Shown here in pieces: positions 5,470 through 14,044 of a stretch of 22,488 bases of DNA. The notes below the pieces were generated by a model. That model saw nothing but the letters and a program-made list of their open reading frames with translations. It did no database searches and had not been told where the DNA came from. Within the stretch, counting starts at the first letter, position 1; every line of letters begins with the position of its first letter. The stretch is taken from contig RZYK01000012.1 in NCBI GenBank assembly GCA_009930355.1, positions 1-22,488 on the forward strand, in the 5' to 3' direction. Origin of the DNA: Campylobacterota bacterium (GTDB lineage: Bacteria > Campylobacterota > Campylobacteria > Campylobacterales > Sulfurospirillaceae). The position numbers were made by a program, and so were the translations under genes.

Positions 5470-7323
5470 TCATGCAATTAGCTCAAGAAACTCTTGTTCG
5501 TTGATAACCTTAACACCAAGATTCACAGCTTTTGTTATTTTTGCATTGCCAATATTTTCTCCAACAACAAGATAATCTGTAGTTTTTCCTACAATAGATT
5601 GGCTTACACCACCATGTTTTTCAACTAACGCCTGAAATTCTCTTCGTGGCCTTGATAGCATTCCAGTGAAGACGACCTTCTTTTCAAACAATTTACCCAC
5701 AACTGTAGTATGATTTTCTTTTTTTGTTGGTTTGATTCTAACGAAAAAGCCATCATTTAATGTTTGATATGTAGCTTTGTAATCTGGAAGATTGTTGAGA
5801 ATTTTTGTTGCTGTTTTGTGGGAGAATCCATGAATAGCAACTATTTGTTCATAAGTTATATCGAATATATCTTTGATCTTATGAAACTGTAAAAGACGTT
5901 TGCTATCTCCATGTCCCAATCCCTCAATGCCAAATGAGGCCAACAAAACAAAATCTTGAATTGGTTCTCTGGTTATCTTGATCAATTCGCGCTTTAGATT
6001 TTCAGCCTGTTTTTCTGTAAACCCGACCTGTATAAAATCCTCTTTGTCCATAAAAAGAATTTTTATGATGGTGTCTTGACCTGCACTAATTAATTTTTCA
6101 ATTGTTTTTGGTCCAAATAAATCTATCCCAATAACCTTGAAGAAATGATTTAGTTTGGCATGTATTTTTGCCGGACATTGTTGATTATCGCAAATCACAA
6201 ACAATCCGTCATCTCTGGTGGCTTCTCCGCATTCTGGACAAACAGTTGGGCCATTGATTCCATTGTCACTTTCGCTAACAACATATTCAATCTTTGGAAT
6301 AACCTCTCCAGATCGAATCAGTGCAATTCTTGAGTTAATTCCACAACGCATTTCTTTTAAAAGTCCTGCGTTGTGTGCGGTGACACGACTAACGGTTGCC
6401 CCAGACACATTAACTGGGAAAACTCTTAAAACGGGCGTGATCTTCCCTGTTCTGCCAACCTGCCAGATAATCTCTTCAACTGTCGTTTCGGCTATTTCAC
6501 CCTTGGTTTTAAAAGCAATCTGCCATCGATTATGATGACTTGTGCTCCCAAGCTCTTTGTGAAGCATTGCATTCCAGGCTGGATCTTTGTGAATTGCTTC
6601 GATAACTACGCCGTCTGTTGGATATACACAATGTTCTCTGATTTGTGAGGCTATGGATGTAAACTGTTTAAGGAGTGTTTTTGCATCAACGCGGACATAT
6701 TCTTTGAGTTCAGAATATGGAACAAAGACAATGGCGTTTTCATTGAGTGCGTCTTGTGTAACGGGATTAACAACATCAGACATAACCGCACCAACAACAA
6801 CATTCCTTGGGTGTGAGAACTGATCGTAAAGATTTTCATCAAAGTATTTTTGATTCATTACGATCTCACCAGTGCCCTTCCCTCTTCCTCCAAAAGCAAC
6901 AACTCCTTTTTCAAATGCGTCGGTTATATCGAATCCAAAATCACCATTACCCCTTGTTGAAAGAGTTTCGCCGTCATCTCTTCCCGCTAATCCATCCAAT
7001 TTTGGTGTTATCTTGAAATATACTTCACTCATTTCCTGATCGAATGTTTTACGAATTACATTCTCAATACGACCAACAAAAGAGCGGATTTCTTCTACAG
7101 AATAAGCTTTCTCCATTGAGAGCATTGGTTCTGGATGTTCTATCTTCCTTCTTTTTATGTCTGATTCTTCTTCTACTTTATGCAAATATGGATTACTTGG
7201 ATCACTTGCACGCAACTCCTCAACCAATAAGTCATAATATTCGTCAGAGACAATTGGATTGCCAGACCTGTATGCGTTATTGTATTTTGTAAGCATACTT
7301 ACAAGCTCATTTGTTTTCAACAT
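5470..7323 (-). CDS. ligA: NAD-dependent DNA ligase
   Basis: LigA seals nicks in DNA using NAD+ to form an enzyme-adenylate. Start at ATG 7323, chosen because AGGAGAAG precedes it; a longer form from 7377 lacks this. 617 residues, slightly below the usual 650-700. Domains in order: Ia (SDEYYDLLVEEL, 26-37); nucleotidyltransferase with PKLDGLA, catalytic Lys about 108, then TRGNGDFG, DGVVIEAI, FKTKGE and VGRTGKITPV; OB fold (LIRSGEVIPKI); four-Cys zinc finger (CPECGE to CDNQQCPAK); helix-hairpin-helix repeats (FGIEGLGHGDSKRLLQFHKI, FSHKTATKIL); C-terminal BRCT (VVFTGMLSRPRREFQALVEK to the end). Odd points: Thr stands where cellular enzymes have Glu two residues before the catalytic Lys, and the loop after KLDG is shortened. 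It lies in the leftward operon with the SF2 helicase and would join Okazaki fragments. Confidence 0.95.
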   Translation of the reverse strand: MLKTNELVSMLTKYNNAYRSGNPIVSDEYYDLLVEELRASDPSNPYLHKVEEESDIKRRKIEHPEPMLSMEKAYSVEEIRSFVGRIENVIRKTFDQEMSEVYFKITPKLDGLAGRDDGETLSTRGNGDFGFDITDAFEKGVVAFGGRGKGTGEIVMNQKYFDENLYDQFSHPRNVVVGAVMSDVVNPVTQDALNENAIVFVPYSELKEYVRVDAKTLLKQFTSIASQIREHCVYPTDGVVIEAIHKDPAWNAMLHKELGSTSHHNRWQIAFKTKGEIAETTVEEIIWQVGRTGKITPVLRVFPVNVSGATVSRVTAHNAGLLKEMRCGINSRIALIRSGEVIPKIEYVVSESDNGINGPTVCPECGEATRDDGLFVICDNQQCPAKIHAKLNHFFKVIGIDLFGPKTIEKLISAGQDTIIKILFMDKEDFIQVGFTEKQAENLKRELIKITREPIQDFVLLASFGIEGLGHGDSKRLLQFHKIKDIFDITYEQIVAIHGFSHKTATKILNNLPDYKATYQTLNDGFFVRIKPTKKENHTTVVGKLFEKKVVFTGMLSRPRREFQALVEKHGGVSQSIVGKTTDYLVVGENIGNAKITKAVNLGVKVINEQEFLELIA

Positions 7324-7360
7324 TGTTCTTCTCCTGTTTGGCGTGATTTCATAAATCAAA

Positions 7361-7422
7361 AATCTGCTAATACACATTATCCATGTTTTTATATAGGATA
7401 AGATTTTGTATATTAGCAGATT
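7361..7422 (-). promoter_or_regulatory. Long hairpin in the ligase leader
   Basis: The arms 7361-7372 and 7411-7422 (AATCTGCTAATA and its exact complement) enclose a 38-base loop that itself contains TTATCC/GGATAA (7377-7382 with 7396-7401). Read leftward, the outer stem is followed by a five-T run. It lies between the 152-aa gene and the ligase, whose ATG is 38 bases beyond it. It could be a partial terminator or attenuator, or an RNA processing or protein-binding site. Confidence 0.5.
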
Positions 7423-7441
7423 ATAATAATCAATATAAAAT

Positions 7442-7900
7442 TTAATTTTCTTCTAAATAATCGTTATTGGCAATTATATAACCTTCTTTTATTAATGCTT
7501 TTTCTAATGCATTTTCTGCTGATCTGATAAAATATCTAAAGAATTTTTCACCTTTTATTTTAATTTTTGATGATTTTCTATACTCATTTTTGCTTAATGG
7601 CGAAATTCTATTTCTAAACTTTTTAAAACTACCTTTGACAATTGTTCCATCTGGAAGCGTTGTGTCTAAAAACCCAAACATTGCATGATAAAACAAAACA
7701 GTTTTTTCAAATTTAGTAATTGTTGTGCTTATGATTTTTTCAATATCACACATTGTATCAACATCATCATAGAAATCATTGCCAATAGAAATATCAATTC
7801 CTGCATCATCATTAATAGCCACAGCCCCAAGCGATGAATGATGCTCATCAGTAAAAGAAACATACCAGGAAATTACAGATTTTACATCTTCAAAAATCAT
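7442..7900 (-). CDS. Unknown 152-aa protein
   Basis: ATG at 7900 has AAGGAG seven bases upstream and follows the helicase stop by nine bases, so the two genes are co-transcribed. The N-terminal half is acidic (AINDDAGIDISIGNDFYDDV), the C-terminal half basic (FKKFRNRISPLSKNEYRKSS), with a helix near the end (FIRSAENALEKALIKEGYI). No catalytic motif and no family that I recognise. The basic half might contact nucleic acid, which would fit its neighbours, but that is inference. Confidence 0.65.
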   Translation of the reverse strand: MIFEDVKSVISWYVSFTDEHHSSLGAVAINDDAGIDISIGNDFYDDVDTMCDIEKIISTTITKFEKTVLFYHAMFGFLDTTLPDGTIVKGSFKKFRNRISPLSKNEYRKSSKIKIKGEKFFRYFIRSAENALEKALIKEGYIIANNDYLEEN

Positions 7901-7909
7901 AAAAACTCC

Positions 7910-9310
7910 TTATAGAATATGAAATCCTTTTTCGTTTTTAATAAGATTATATCTTTTCATAGAATGCTCTAATAATTTTTTATGCTGCGTGTCAATAAAG
8001 TCAATTATTATGCAATAGTTTCCATCATCTTTGACACGAAGCCCACGGCCAGTTCTTTGGAATAATGCTGGAGCTGATTTTGTTCCGGCAGCTAAAATGA
8101 TTGCATTGATTCCATTAATAGAAATTCCTTCATCAAAAATGTTTGTTGCAATAAGGCATTCAAGTTTTCCTTTATCAAGGTCGTTTAACATCTTCTCTCT
8201 AACGTCTGTGTGAGTAGAGCCGCTTAAAAAGGCACATTGAACCCCAGAGTCGGAAATCATTTTTTCTAATGTTTTGCCGTGTGCAACTTTTGTTGTGATA
8301 ATCATTATGGTTTTTCCCATGTCTCTAAGTTGTTTAGTCTGGTTTACTATTATTTTGTTTCGAGTCTCGTTTTCGCTAATACCAGCATCATAAATGTCAT
8401 GCCAATTTGATAACTTTTTAATGTCTTTGGGAGTGTCTATTGTGAAAAATTTAAAAAACGGTTTAGCTATAATTCCTCTTTCAATTAATTCACCATTTGT
8501 AATCTCTGTGCAAATTTCTCCAGTTATTCCTAGCAAGTACATATTGTCTTCAGCGTTTCCTTTCATGAATGGAGTCGCAGTCAATGCAAGACGATAATAC
8601 GCATTTTCACAATAAGAGGCCGTTTCCCAAAATTGTTTTGCTCCAGACCTATGGGCTTCATCAATAATCAACATCTGGTATTGTTTTAACAGTGGCAATA
8701 TTTTTTCTGGATTCGATTTTATCATGGAATGAATTGTTTGAACCGTTCCTATTGTAATAAAATTTGGTTCAAAAACGCTATCTCCAATTACTCCAATCTT
8801 GTTTTTCATTTCTGGCAGTCTTTGTTCAAAGCGCCTTTTTGTCTGATGAAGGAGATTTACTCTATGCGTTAAAAATAAAGTTGGAATGTTGAGACATTTT
8901 GTTATTGCGATACAAGTCTCAGTTTTTCCACCGCCTGTAGCCAGTTTTGCAATTCCTCTTTTGGCTTTTATAAAATCGTTTAATGTTCTTTCTTGATAGT
9001 CATAGAGGGTTATCCCATGTAATGAATAGTCTCCAATGGACCCAACTGGATCTTTTCTTGTGTCGTATATTTCAAATTTGGCATCAAATGTTTTCAAAGC
9101 GCGAATTATAGATGGTAAAAATCCAGTTAAAAATCTCATATTGTGTGTGTCAAGAAAAGAACCGCGTTTTGTCCATTTAATGTTTAAACGTCTTGCAGCA
9201 AATTTTACTCCTTTGGGTTCGTATGAAAGCATCTCATACATCGCCTTTAGAATCTTGTTGTCTGATGTTTTGAATGTGGTGTAGACGTTCCCTATATAAA
9301 ATTGAATCAT
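7910..9310 (-). CDS. Superfamily 2 DNA helicase (UvsW/XPB-like)
   Basis: 466 residues from ATG 9310, with GGAGG upstream. Motifs in order: a Q-tip-like LYDYQERTLNDF (102-113), motif I ATGGGKT (124-130), motif Ia FLTHRVNLLHQT, motif II DEAH (217-220), motif III LTATP (243-247), motif IV IMIITTKVAHGKTLEKMI, motif V LIATNIFDEGISI and motif VI QRTGRGLR. An N-terminal region of about 95 residues precedes the core, as in UvsW-type phage helicases and XPB relatives. These enzymes remodel branched DNA such as R-loops, stalled forks or recombination intermediates using ATP. It is the first gene of the leftward operon and faces the replisome operon across a shared promoter region. Exact substrate is not deducible. 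Confidence 0.9.
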   Translation of the reverse strand: MIQFYIGNVYTTFKTSDNKILKAMYEMLSYEPKGVKFAARRLNIKWTKRGSFLDTHNMRFLTGFLPSIIRALKTFDAKFEIYDTRKDPVGSIGDYSLHGITLYDYQERTLNDFIKAKRGIAKLATGGGKTETCIAITKCLNIPTLFLTHRVNLLHQTKRRFEQRLPEMKNKIGVIGDSVFEPNFITIGTVQTIHSMIKSNPEKILPLLKQYQMLIIDEAHRSGAKQFWETASYCENAYYRLALTATPFMKGNAEDNMYLLGITGEICTEITNGELIERGIIAKPFFKFFTIDTPKDIKKLSNWHDIYDAGISENETRNKIIVNQTKQLRDMGKTIMIITTKVAHGKTLEKMISDSGVQCAFLSGSTHTDVREKMLNDLDKGKLECLIATNIFDEGISINGINAIILAAGTKSAPALFQRTGRGLRVKDDGNYCIIIDFIDTQHKKLLEHSMKRYNLIKNEKGFHIL

Positions 9311-9338
9311 AAATTTAACCTCCAGATATAGTCTTTAA

Positions 9339-9349
9339 TATATACGGTT
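9339..9349 (-). promoter_or_regulatory. Candidate promoter or operator motif for the leftward operon
   Basis: On the minus strand this reads AACCGTATATA, ending 28 bases before the helicase ATG. An identical sequence occurs in mirror position before the rightward operon. TATATA would serve as a -10-like element; no clear -35 is seen. Confidence 0.45.
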
Positions 9350-9477
9350 TTGTTTTCTTATTTTTTGAAAATATTTAAAACTAATTAAATATAATATAAT
9401 CTAAGAAGACATGGGAAATTAATCAAGTACAAATATTTTAAAATTTTGTCAAAAAAATATCTGGATTAAGGACGCAC

Positions 9478-9488
9478 AACCGTATATA
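9478..9488 (+). promoter_or_regulatory. Candidate promoter or operator motif for the rightward operon
   Basis: AACCGTATATA, ending 31 bases before the ATG at 9520, exact match to the mirrored copy at 9339-9349. With flanking bases, 13 of 15 positions agree. The placement suggests a phage-specific promoter -10 or a site for one regulator controlling both operons. The rest of the 9311-9519 gap is very AT-rich and holds no gene. Confidence 0.45.
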
Positions 9489-9519
9489 AAATTATCGATA
9501 TTCGCGCGATGGGGGAAAC

Positions 9520-10161
9520 ATGACAAAAAAAGAAAAAATGGCATTAGAGGTCAATAGGTTGGAGATTTCCTTGTATCAAACCAAATGGTTTGACTATAGG
9601 ACGTTGAGGCCACATGCCTGCAATATCGCCTTTATATTGGCGATGGTCACAGAGGGGACAATACATCATGACCTGATGGGCAATACAAAATATAAAAGTT
9701 TTGTAAATAAACTCGATCTAAACAGATATAACGAATGGAGATGGAGGGGACATATAAATAATTTGAGAATATTTGCCGACACACACGGCATCCCTTACAA
9801 TATATATTGGCAATTTTCATATAGAGTTTTTAGATCAAGTTCTGGCTTTAAAGTTGAATCTCTTGCCTCATATTCAACAAAATACATAAAAGAAGAAGTG
9901 TTAAAGTGCTGGAATGATTTTGGATCAAGTATTTTGATTAAATCTGATGCCGAAATGTTTAATGTTGATTTATACAAAAAAACACATATACAAGATCAAT
10001 ATTTCGATTTCCTGTTTGATAGAATTGTGAAAAAATATGGCCAAAACGAACTCGGATTTCAAAACACAATAAAAAGAATGGTTGAAGATAAAGAAATCCC
10101 AGTTGAGTATTTAATGAATAAGATTAAGAATGGAGGGCTTTGTGGCAGAAATAATGGATGA
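9520..10161 (+). CDS. Unknown 213-aa protein upstream of DnaB
   Basis: ATG 9520 with GGGGGA upstream. The N terminus is basic (MTKKEKMALEVNRLE); a central aromatic stretch (YNEWRWRGHINNLRIFADTH) and a helical C-terminal region (YFDFLFDRIVKKYG) follow. There are no Walker motifs and no metal-binding cluster. It is the first gene of the replisome operon and overlaps the DnaB-like gene by 20 bases. Its place just before a replicative helicase and its size would suit a helicase loader or a replication accessory protein, but I see no sequence match to a known loader, so the role is only positional inference. Confidence 0.7.
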   Translation: MTKKEKMALEVNRLEISLYQTKWFDYRTLRPHACNIAFILAMVTEGTIHHDLMGNTKYKSFVNKLDLNRYNEWRWRGHINNLRIFADTHGIPYNIYWQFSYRVFRSSSGFKVESLASYSTKYIKEEVLKCWNDFGSSILIKSDAEMFNVDLYKKTHIQDQYFDFLFDRIVKKYGQNELGFQNTIKRMVEDKEIPVEYLMNKIKNGGLCGRNNG

Positions 10162-12829
10162 AGTAATGCGACATAAAATAATTGCCTGTCTATATAGGGA
10201 TAGGGAGTTTTGTATGTCTGCCGCAGAATATATAAAGCCAGATCATTTTATTGATTCTCCAGTTGAACATAATTTTTCTAAGATTGGTCTTGATTTTTGG
10301 AATAAGTTTAGAACAACATGTACCGATTTTGTGTTCACTGAATCTATAAAATATTTGATAGAAAAGAAGATTGTTAAAAAAGAAGATGTACCAATTTATG
10401 TTGAATTTTACGCAAAAATAAAAAAGCTAGATATATCTGACTCTGTTTATGTTTCTGAGGCTGTTGTTTCTTTCGTAAAGAAGCAGGAATATAGAAAGAT
10501 TATTGAAGATGCGGTTACAAGGTTTCTTCCAAAAGGCGATTTTGATTCAATTGAAAAAGAAATGAAGCGCATTGCGACAATAACAGCGCAACAAGATAGA
10601 AAACCTTATTCATATTTTGGAGAAGAAGAGATTAAAAATAGAACCGAAAGAAGGCAACGATCTCTTTTGGGAATTGAGACTGGAATATCAACCGGAATTA
10701 AAAAGATAGATGAAATTTTACCGAATAATGGATTTTTTAGGAAAGAACTTTATAATTTTATGGCTGGCCCTAAGACCGGAAAATGTGTTCGCCGCGACAC
10801 AATGATTTTTACTGAAGATGGTTTGTGCGAAATTGGAAATTATGTTCCAAAAGATATGGCTCCAGATTCGTATGCTGACAAACAGATCAATATTCTTGCT
10901 ATGGATGGGATGGAAAAATCAAGTCACATTTATAATAATGGATTTGGTAAAACCAAGAAGATCACGCTTGAAAATGGTATTGAGATTGAATGCACTCCGA
11001 ATCATCCGTTGATGGCGAGAACTATTGATGGCGAGAATTGGGTTGCGTCTAATGATTTGTCTGTTGGTGATTGGCTTGTATGTAAATATGGATCGAGCAT
11101 TTATGGCAAAAATACAGATTTGTCTTACGCAGTAAATGAATCTGTAAAAAGACTTAATGGATCTAAAAGAAAAGACGCCATAAATATGCCAAATCTTCCA
11201 TATTTTATGGATGAAAGTTTGGCTAAGTTTATTGCAATGATTGTTGCCGAGGGACATATTGGAGTAAAAGCGTTTTCTTTTACACAAAAAGAAGATTCAA
11301 CTTTTAATGAGTTTGTATCGTTATTGACAGATTTGTTTGGTGTTGATGGATATGTAAATCCGAACACAAAAAAAACAAAATCTATAGTCGTTTCGAATGT
11401 CGTACTGATACAATATTTAAAATCTTTGGGGATAACCGGGAGATTATCTAAAAACATGGTTATTCCCAGGTCAATTTTAATGTCTCCGAAGCCCATTTTG
11501 ACCGCATTTTTAAGGGTTCTTTTAAGTCTTGAGGGAAGTGTATATAGAAGAAGTGATAGAAATGTATGCTTTGAGATAACCTTAGCCTCAGAGACATTGA
11601 TAAGACAACTACAAATGTGCCTTATTAATGTTGGGGTAACTTCATCAATTGACAAAAAAGTATCGTTTGCAACAAACGGGAAGAGAATTAAGAGAAATTA
11701 TTGGAGGCTTTGTATTCGTGGAAGCAAAAATTTGAAACTTTTTAAAGACGAAATTGGTCTTTATGACAAAAGGAAGAATGATTTTATTAATGATTTTTCT
11801 TTTGAACCAACCGAAAGAAAAAGTATCCCTTTTGCTGAAAAGTCTATTCGTGATATTATTGATTCGCTTCTAAAGGCCGACTTAAACATTGCAAGCTTAT
11901 TTTCTCAGCCTGAAAGAAAGTCGTTATACAGGTTTGCTAATGGACAAAGGGTTTTAACCATGTCTTTTTTGAATAAGATATGTGATAGATTGTCAGGAGT
12001 TATATCTTGTGCTGGCCTAAATGATTTGAAAAATATTAAAGATGGCGGACTGGTTTATGTTAAAATCAAATCAATTGAGGATTCAGAATGTGAAACGGTA
12101 GACGTGTCAATGCCGGAGACACATAGTTTTATTGGCAATGGTATTATTAATCACAACACTTTTGCGTTGCTTTTTTTTGCAAATGTTGCCGCATTAAACG
12201 GATATAATGTAGCATATTTTTCTGGAGAAACATCTATTGAGGTTATGACTGATCGAGTTGACGCAATGAATGCCGAAATAGAAACAAGGGGAATTGCAAT
12301 AAAAAGCAAAGATGTCCAGGCGTCAATTTTGGCTTGTCGTCCGCCGAAAGGAGATATTTTCTTTTTTGAATATCCAACAAAAGTTTTAAAATGTTCAGAA
12401 GTAGAAAGACAGGTTAGAAAAATAGAACAGTCGTATGGGCAAAAAATAGATATGATTATTTCAGACTATACCGGAACAATGCGCCCAGAACAATATTATG
12501 GTGATAAGCTTTCAGAAGAGGCTTCTATTTACGAGGGATTGAGAGCTTTGGCTACGATATTTGAATGTCCTGTTCTTACTGCATCACAGATCAATAGAAT
12601 GGGTGCTGGAAAGGCCATTGTTACAGGAGCGGACAAAGCTGGAACGTATGAGGCTATCATGGTTGCTGATTATAATATTTCGTTTTCTGCATCAGCTGAA
12701 GATTTGAAAAGGGCGCAGCTTGTTATTCATTTTTCTGAATGTAGAAATATTGAAAAGAAAACTATTAGAATTGCAACGTCTTATGGGACTGGTAGATTTT
12801 ATAGAAAATTTCTTGATGAGGTTGAATAG
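10142..12829 (+). CDS. dnaB: DnaB-like replicative helicase with intein
   Basis: DnaB-type helicases are hexamers that unwind DNA 5' to 3' ahead of the polymerase and recruit primase. GTG 10142 is chosen because GGAGGG at 10132-10137 precedes it; the ATG at 10130 would use that site as codons. The precursor has 895 residues; without the intein (residues 215-672) the helicase has 437, the usual length. The extein has a helical N-terminal domain, then the RecA-like core: Walker A GPKTGK|T (split by the intein), AYFSGETS, Walker B IDMIISDYTGT, TASQINR with a sensor-like Gln, and a C-terminal basic segment. The intein must be removed to rebuild the ATP-binding loop. Next genes encode a coiled-coil protein, 5'-nuclease and primase. 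Confidence 0.92.
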   Translation: MAEIMDEVMRHKIIACLYRDREFCMSAAEYIKPDHFIDSPVEHNFSKIGLDFWNKFRTTCTDFVFTESIKYLIEKKIVKKEDVPIYVEFYAKIKKLDISDSVYVSEAVVSFVKKQEYRKIIEDAVTRFLPKGDFDSIEKEMKRIATITAQQDRKPYSYFGEEEIKNRTERRQRSLLGIETGISTGIKKIDEILPNNGFFRKELYNFMAGPKTGKCVRRDTMIFTEDGLCEIGNYVPKDMAPDSYADKQINILAMDGMEKSSHIYNNGFGKTKKITLENGIEIECTPNHPLMARTIDGENWVASNDLSVGDWLVCKYGSSIYGKNTDLSYAVNESVKRLNGSKRKDAINMPNLPYFMDESLAKFIAMIVAEGHIGVKAFSFTQKEDSTFNEFVSLLTDLFGVDGYVNPNTKKTKSIVVSNVVLIQYLKSLGITGRLSKNMVIPRSILMSPKPILTAFLRVLLSLEGSVYRRSDRNVCFEITLASETLIRQLQMCLINVGVTSSIDKKVSFATNGKRIKRNYWRLCIRGSKNLKLFKDEIGLYDKRKNDFINDFSFEPTERKSIPFAEKSIRDIIDSLLKADLNIASLFSQPERKSLYRFANGQRVLTMSFLNKICDRLSGVISCAGLNDLKNIKDGGLVYVKIKSIEDSECETVDVSMPETHSFIGNGIINHNTFALLFFANVAALNGYNVAYFSGETSIEVMTDRVDAMNAEIETRGIAIKSKDVQASILACRPPKGDIFFFEYPTKVLKCSEVERQVRKIEQSYGQKIDMIISDYTGTMRPEQYYGDKLSEEASIYEGLRALATIFECPVLTASQINRMGAGKAIVTGADKAGTYEAIMVADYNISFSASAEDLKRAQLVIHFSECRNIEKKTIRIATSYGTGRFYRKFLDEVE
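10784..12157 (+). mobile_element. 458-aa intein with LAGLIDADG homing endonuclease
   Basis: The insertion begins at Cys (10784-10786) and ends with His-Asn (12152-12157) before Thr+1, exactly between Lys and Thr of the helicase Walker A. Splicing blocks are canonical: block A CVRRDTMIFTEDG, block B with TPNH (IECTPNHPLMA), and blocks F/G (VDVSMPETHSFIGNGIINHN). The middle holds two LAGLIDADG-like helices, LAKFIAMIVAEGHIG (about residue 361) and FLRVLLSLEGSVY (about 456), each with the catalytic acid as Glu. All splicing and nuclease residues that I can see are present, so it may splice and home into intein-free helicase genes. A segment near 585-640 (SLYRFANGQRVLTMSFLNKI) looks helix-turn-helix-like and may contact DNA. 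Confidence 0.95.
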
Positions 12830-12837
12830 GAGAATCA

Positions 12838-13140
12838 ATGGGACAATATGCCGAATCGTTTAATGGATTTGAGGGAAGACAGCACGGAACAATAGGCCAT
12901 TTAATGTCACTTTTAAAAGAAAGAGATAATGATATTGAAAAATTAAAGGACCATTGCAATAAGTGTTGTGAATTAATAGAAGGTCTTCGTGATGAATATT
13001 TGTTTTTAAAAAATTACGCAGATAGGGCCACTGAATTAATTCTGCTGATGTGTGAGACAAATATAACCGATAAAGAAAAAATTGTGATTTATCAGGCAAT
13101 TGATACATACATTAAACGTACTGGAGAAAACAATGGCTGA
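12838..13140 (+). CDS. Small coiled-coil protein
   Basis: 100 residues from ATG 12838, behind TAGGAGAA, eight bases after the DnaB stop. The central part (LMSLLKERDNDIEKLKDHCN, then CCELIEGLRDEYLFLKNYAD) has heptad spacing of a coiled coil with three Cys in the middle. It overlaps the 5'-nuclease gene by eight bases (ATGGCTGA). No known function; a dimer that bridges replication proteins would fit, but this is inference. Confidence 0.65.
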   Translation: MGQYAESFNGFEGRQHGTIGHLMSLLKERDNDIEKLKDHCNKCCELIEGLRDEYLFLKNYADRATELILLMCETNITDKEKIVIYQAIDTYIKRTGENNG

Positions 13141-14044
13141 TCTTCTTCTTATAGACGGAAACAATCTGGCAATTAGGCTGTTTCTTTCACAAGCTGTTCA
13201 GAATGGATCAAAGGAGATTGTCGGGAACTATGATCTTTGGCGTTATCTAATGTTTACCAATATGATTGGCTATGCTAACAGTGATACGTCCAGAATTGTT
13301 GTTGCGATTGATGGTCCTGGGGGATCTTGGAGAAAAATAGCATTCAAACCATATAAGGCGAATCGCAAAGCTAAACGTGATGCATCTGAGTTTGATTGGA
13401 GTATTTTCTTTAAAGAATATTCTAACTTTATGTTGAGCATAGATAAGCATACGCCAATCAAGGTTATCAATATTGAGCGTGTTGAGGGTGATGATGTTAT
13501 TGGCACAATAGCATCTAAAAAATATTCGTTTGATCGAAACATTAAAATTGTAACGGCAGATTCGGATTATAAACAACTGATTAGACCACATGTTGCCGTG
13601 TACGATCCCATGAAGGGAGAATATATGGAATGCAAAGACACAGAGCAATGGCTTAGAGAACAATCTTTGATGGGCCAACAAAAGGATAATATTTACAATG
13701 TTTTAACCCCGGATGATTGGGGCGAAACTCCAGAAACAAAAGAAAAAAGAAAACCAGGATTCGGACCCGTGGCGTGTAAGAAGGTTTTCGATTTTGGTTT
13801 TGATGAATGGCTTGATAAGAACAATGCAAGAAAACTATATATGCGTAATAGGTTTCTTATTGATCTGGCAATGATTCCAGAACAAATTCAACAGGCCATC
13901 ATAAAAGAATATAATCTCAAAAAGGACTATGATATTGATCGTGTAAATGAATTGTTTGAGATATATGGATGGACCTCGTTGACAGAGGAGTTTGGCCCAG
14001 AAGACAATGCAAAGGCCCACAATGTATTAAAAAGGATTTGTTAA
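13133..14044 (+). CDS. 5'-nuclease / RNase H-like flap exonuclease
   Basis: 303 residues. ATG 13133 has GGAGA six bases upstream; an upstream TTG form reads through the previous gene and is rejected. The fold is that of 5'-nucleases (FEN/T4 RNase H/Pol I 5'-3' domain). Visible metal-binding residues: LLLIDGNN (Asp 8), VVAIDGPG (Asp 60), IERVEGDDVIGTI (Glu 118, Asp 120 and 121) and IVTADSDYKQL (Asp 143 and 145). A basic stretch FKPYKANRKAKRD fits the arch, and PGFGPVACKKVF the helix-3-turn-helix DNA-binding element. The enzyme removes RNA primers and 5' flaps so that ligase can seal the nick. It is encoded between helicase and primase genes in the same operon. Confidence 0.88.
   Translation: MADLLLIDGNNLAIRLFLSQAVQNGSKEIVGNYDLWRYLMFTNMIGYANSDTSRIVVAIDGPGGSWRKIAFKPYKANRKAKRDASEFDWSIFFKEYSNFMLSIDKHTPIKVINIERVEGDDVIGTIASKKYSFDRNIKIVTADSDYKQLIRPHVAVYDPMKGEYMECKDTEQWLREQSLMGQQKDNIYNVLTPDDWGETPETKEKRKPGFGPVACKKVFDFGFDEWLDKNNARKLYMRNRFLIDLAMIPEQIQQAIIKEYNLKKDYDIDRVNELFEIYGWTSLTEEFGPEDNAKAHNVLKRIC

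Noticed and set aside
11125..11655. Leftward 176-aa frame inside the intein
   Set aside because: It is antisense to the intein, which has all expected motifs; no ribosome site or family match is seen.
13969..14043. Longer primase form starting at TTG 13969
   Set aside because: It would lie over the end of the 5'-nuclease gene in another frame; ATG 14044 has an AAGGA site and a TAATG junction as seen elsewhere in the operon.
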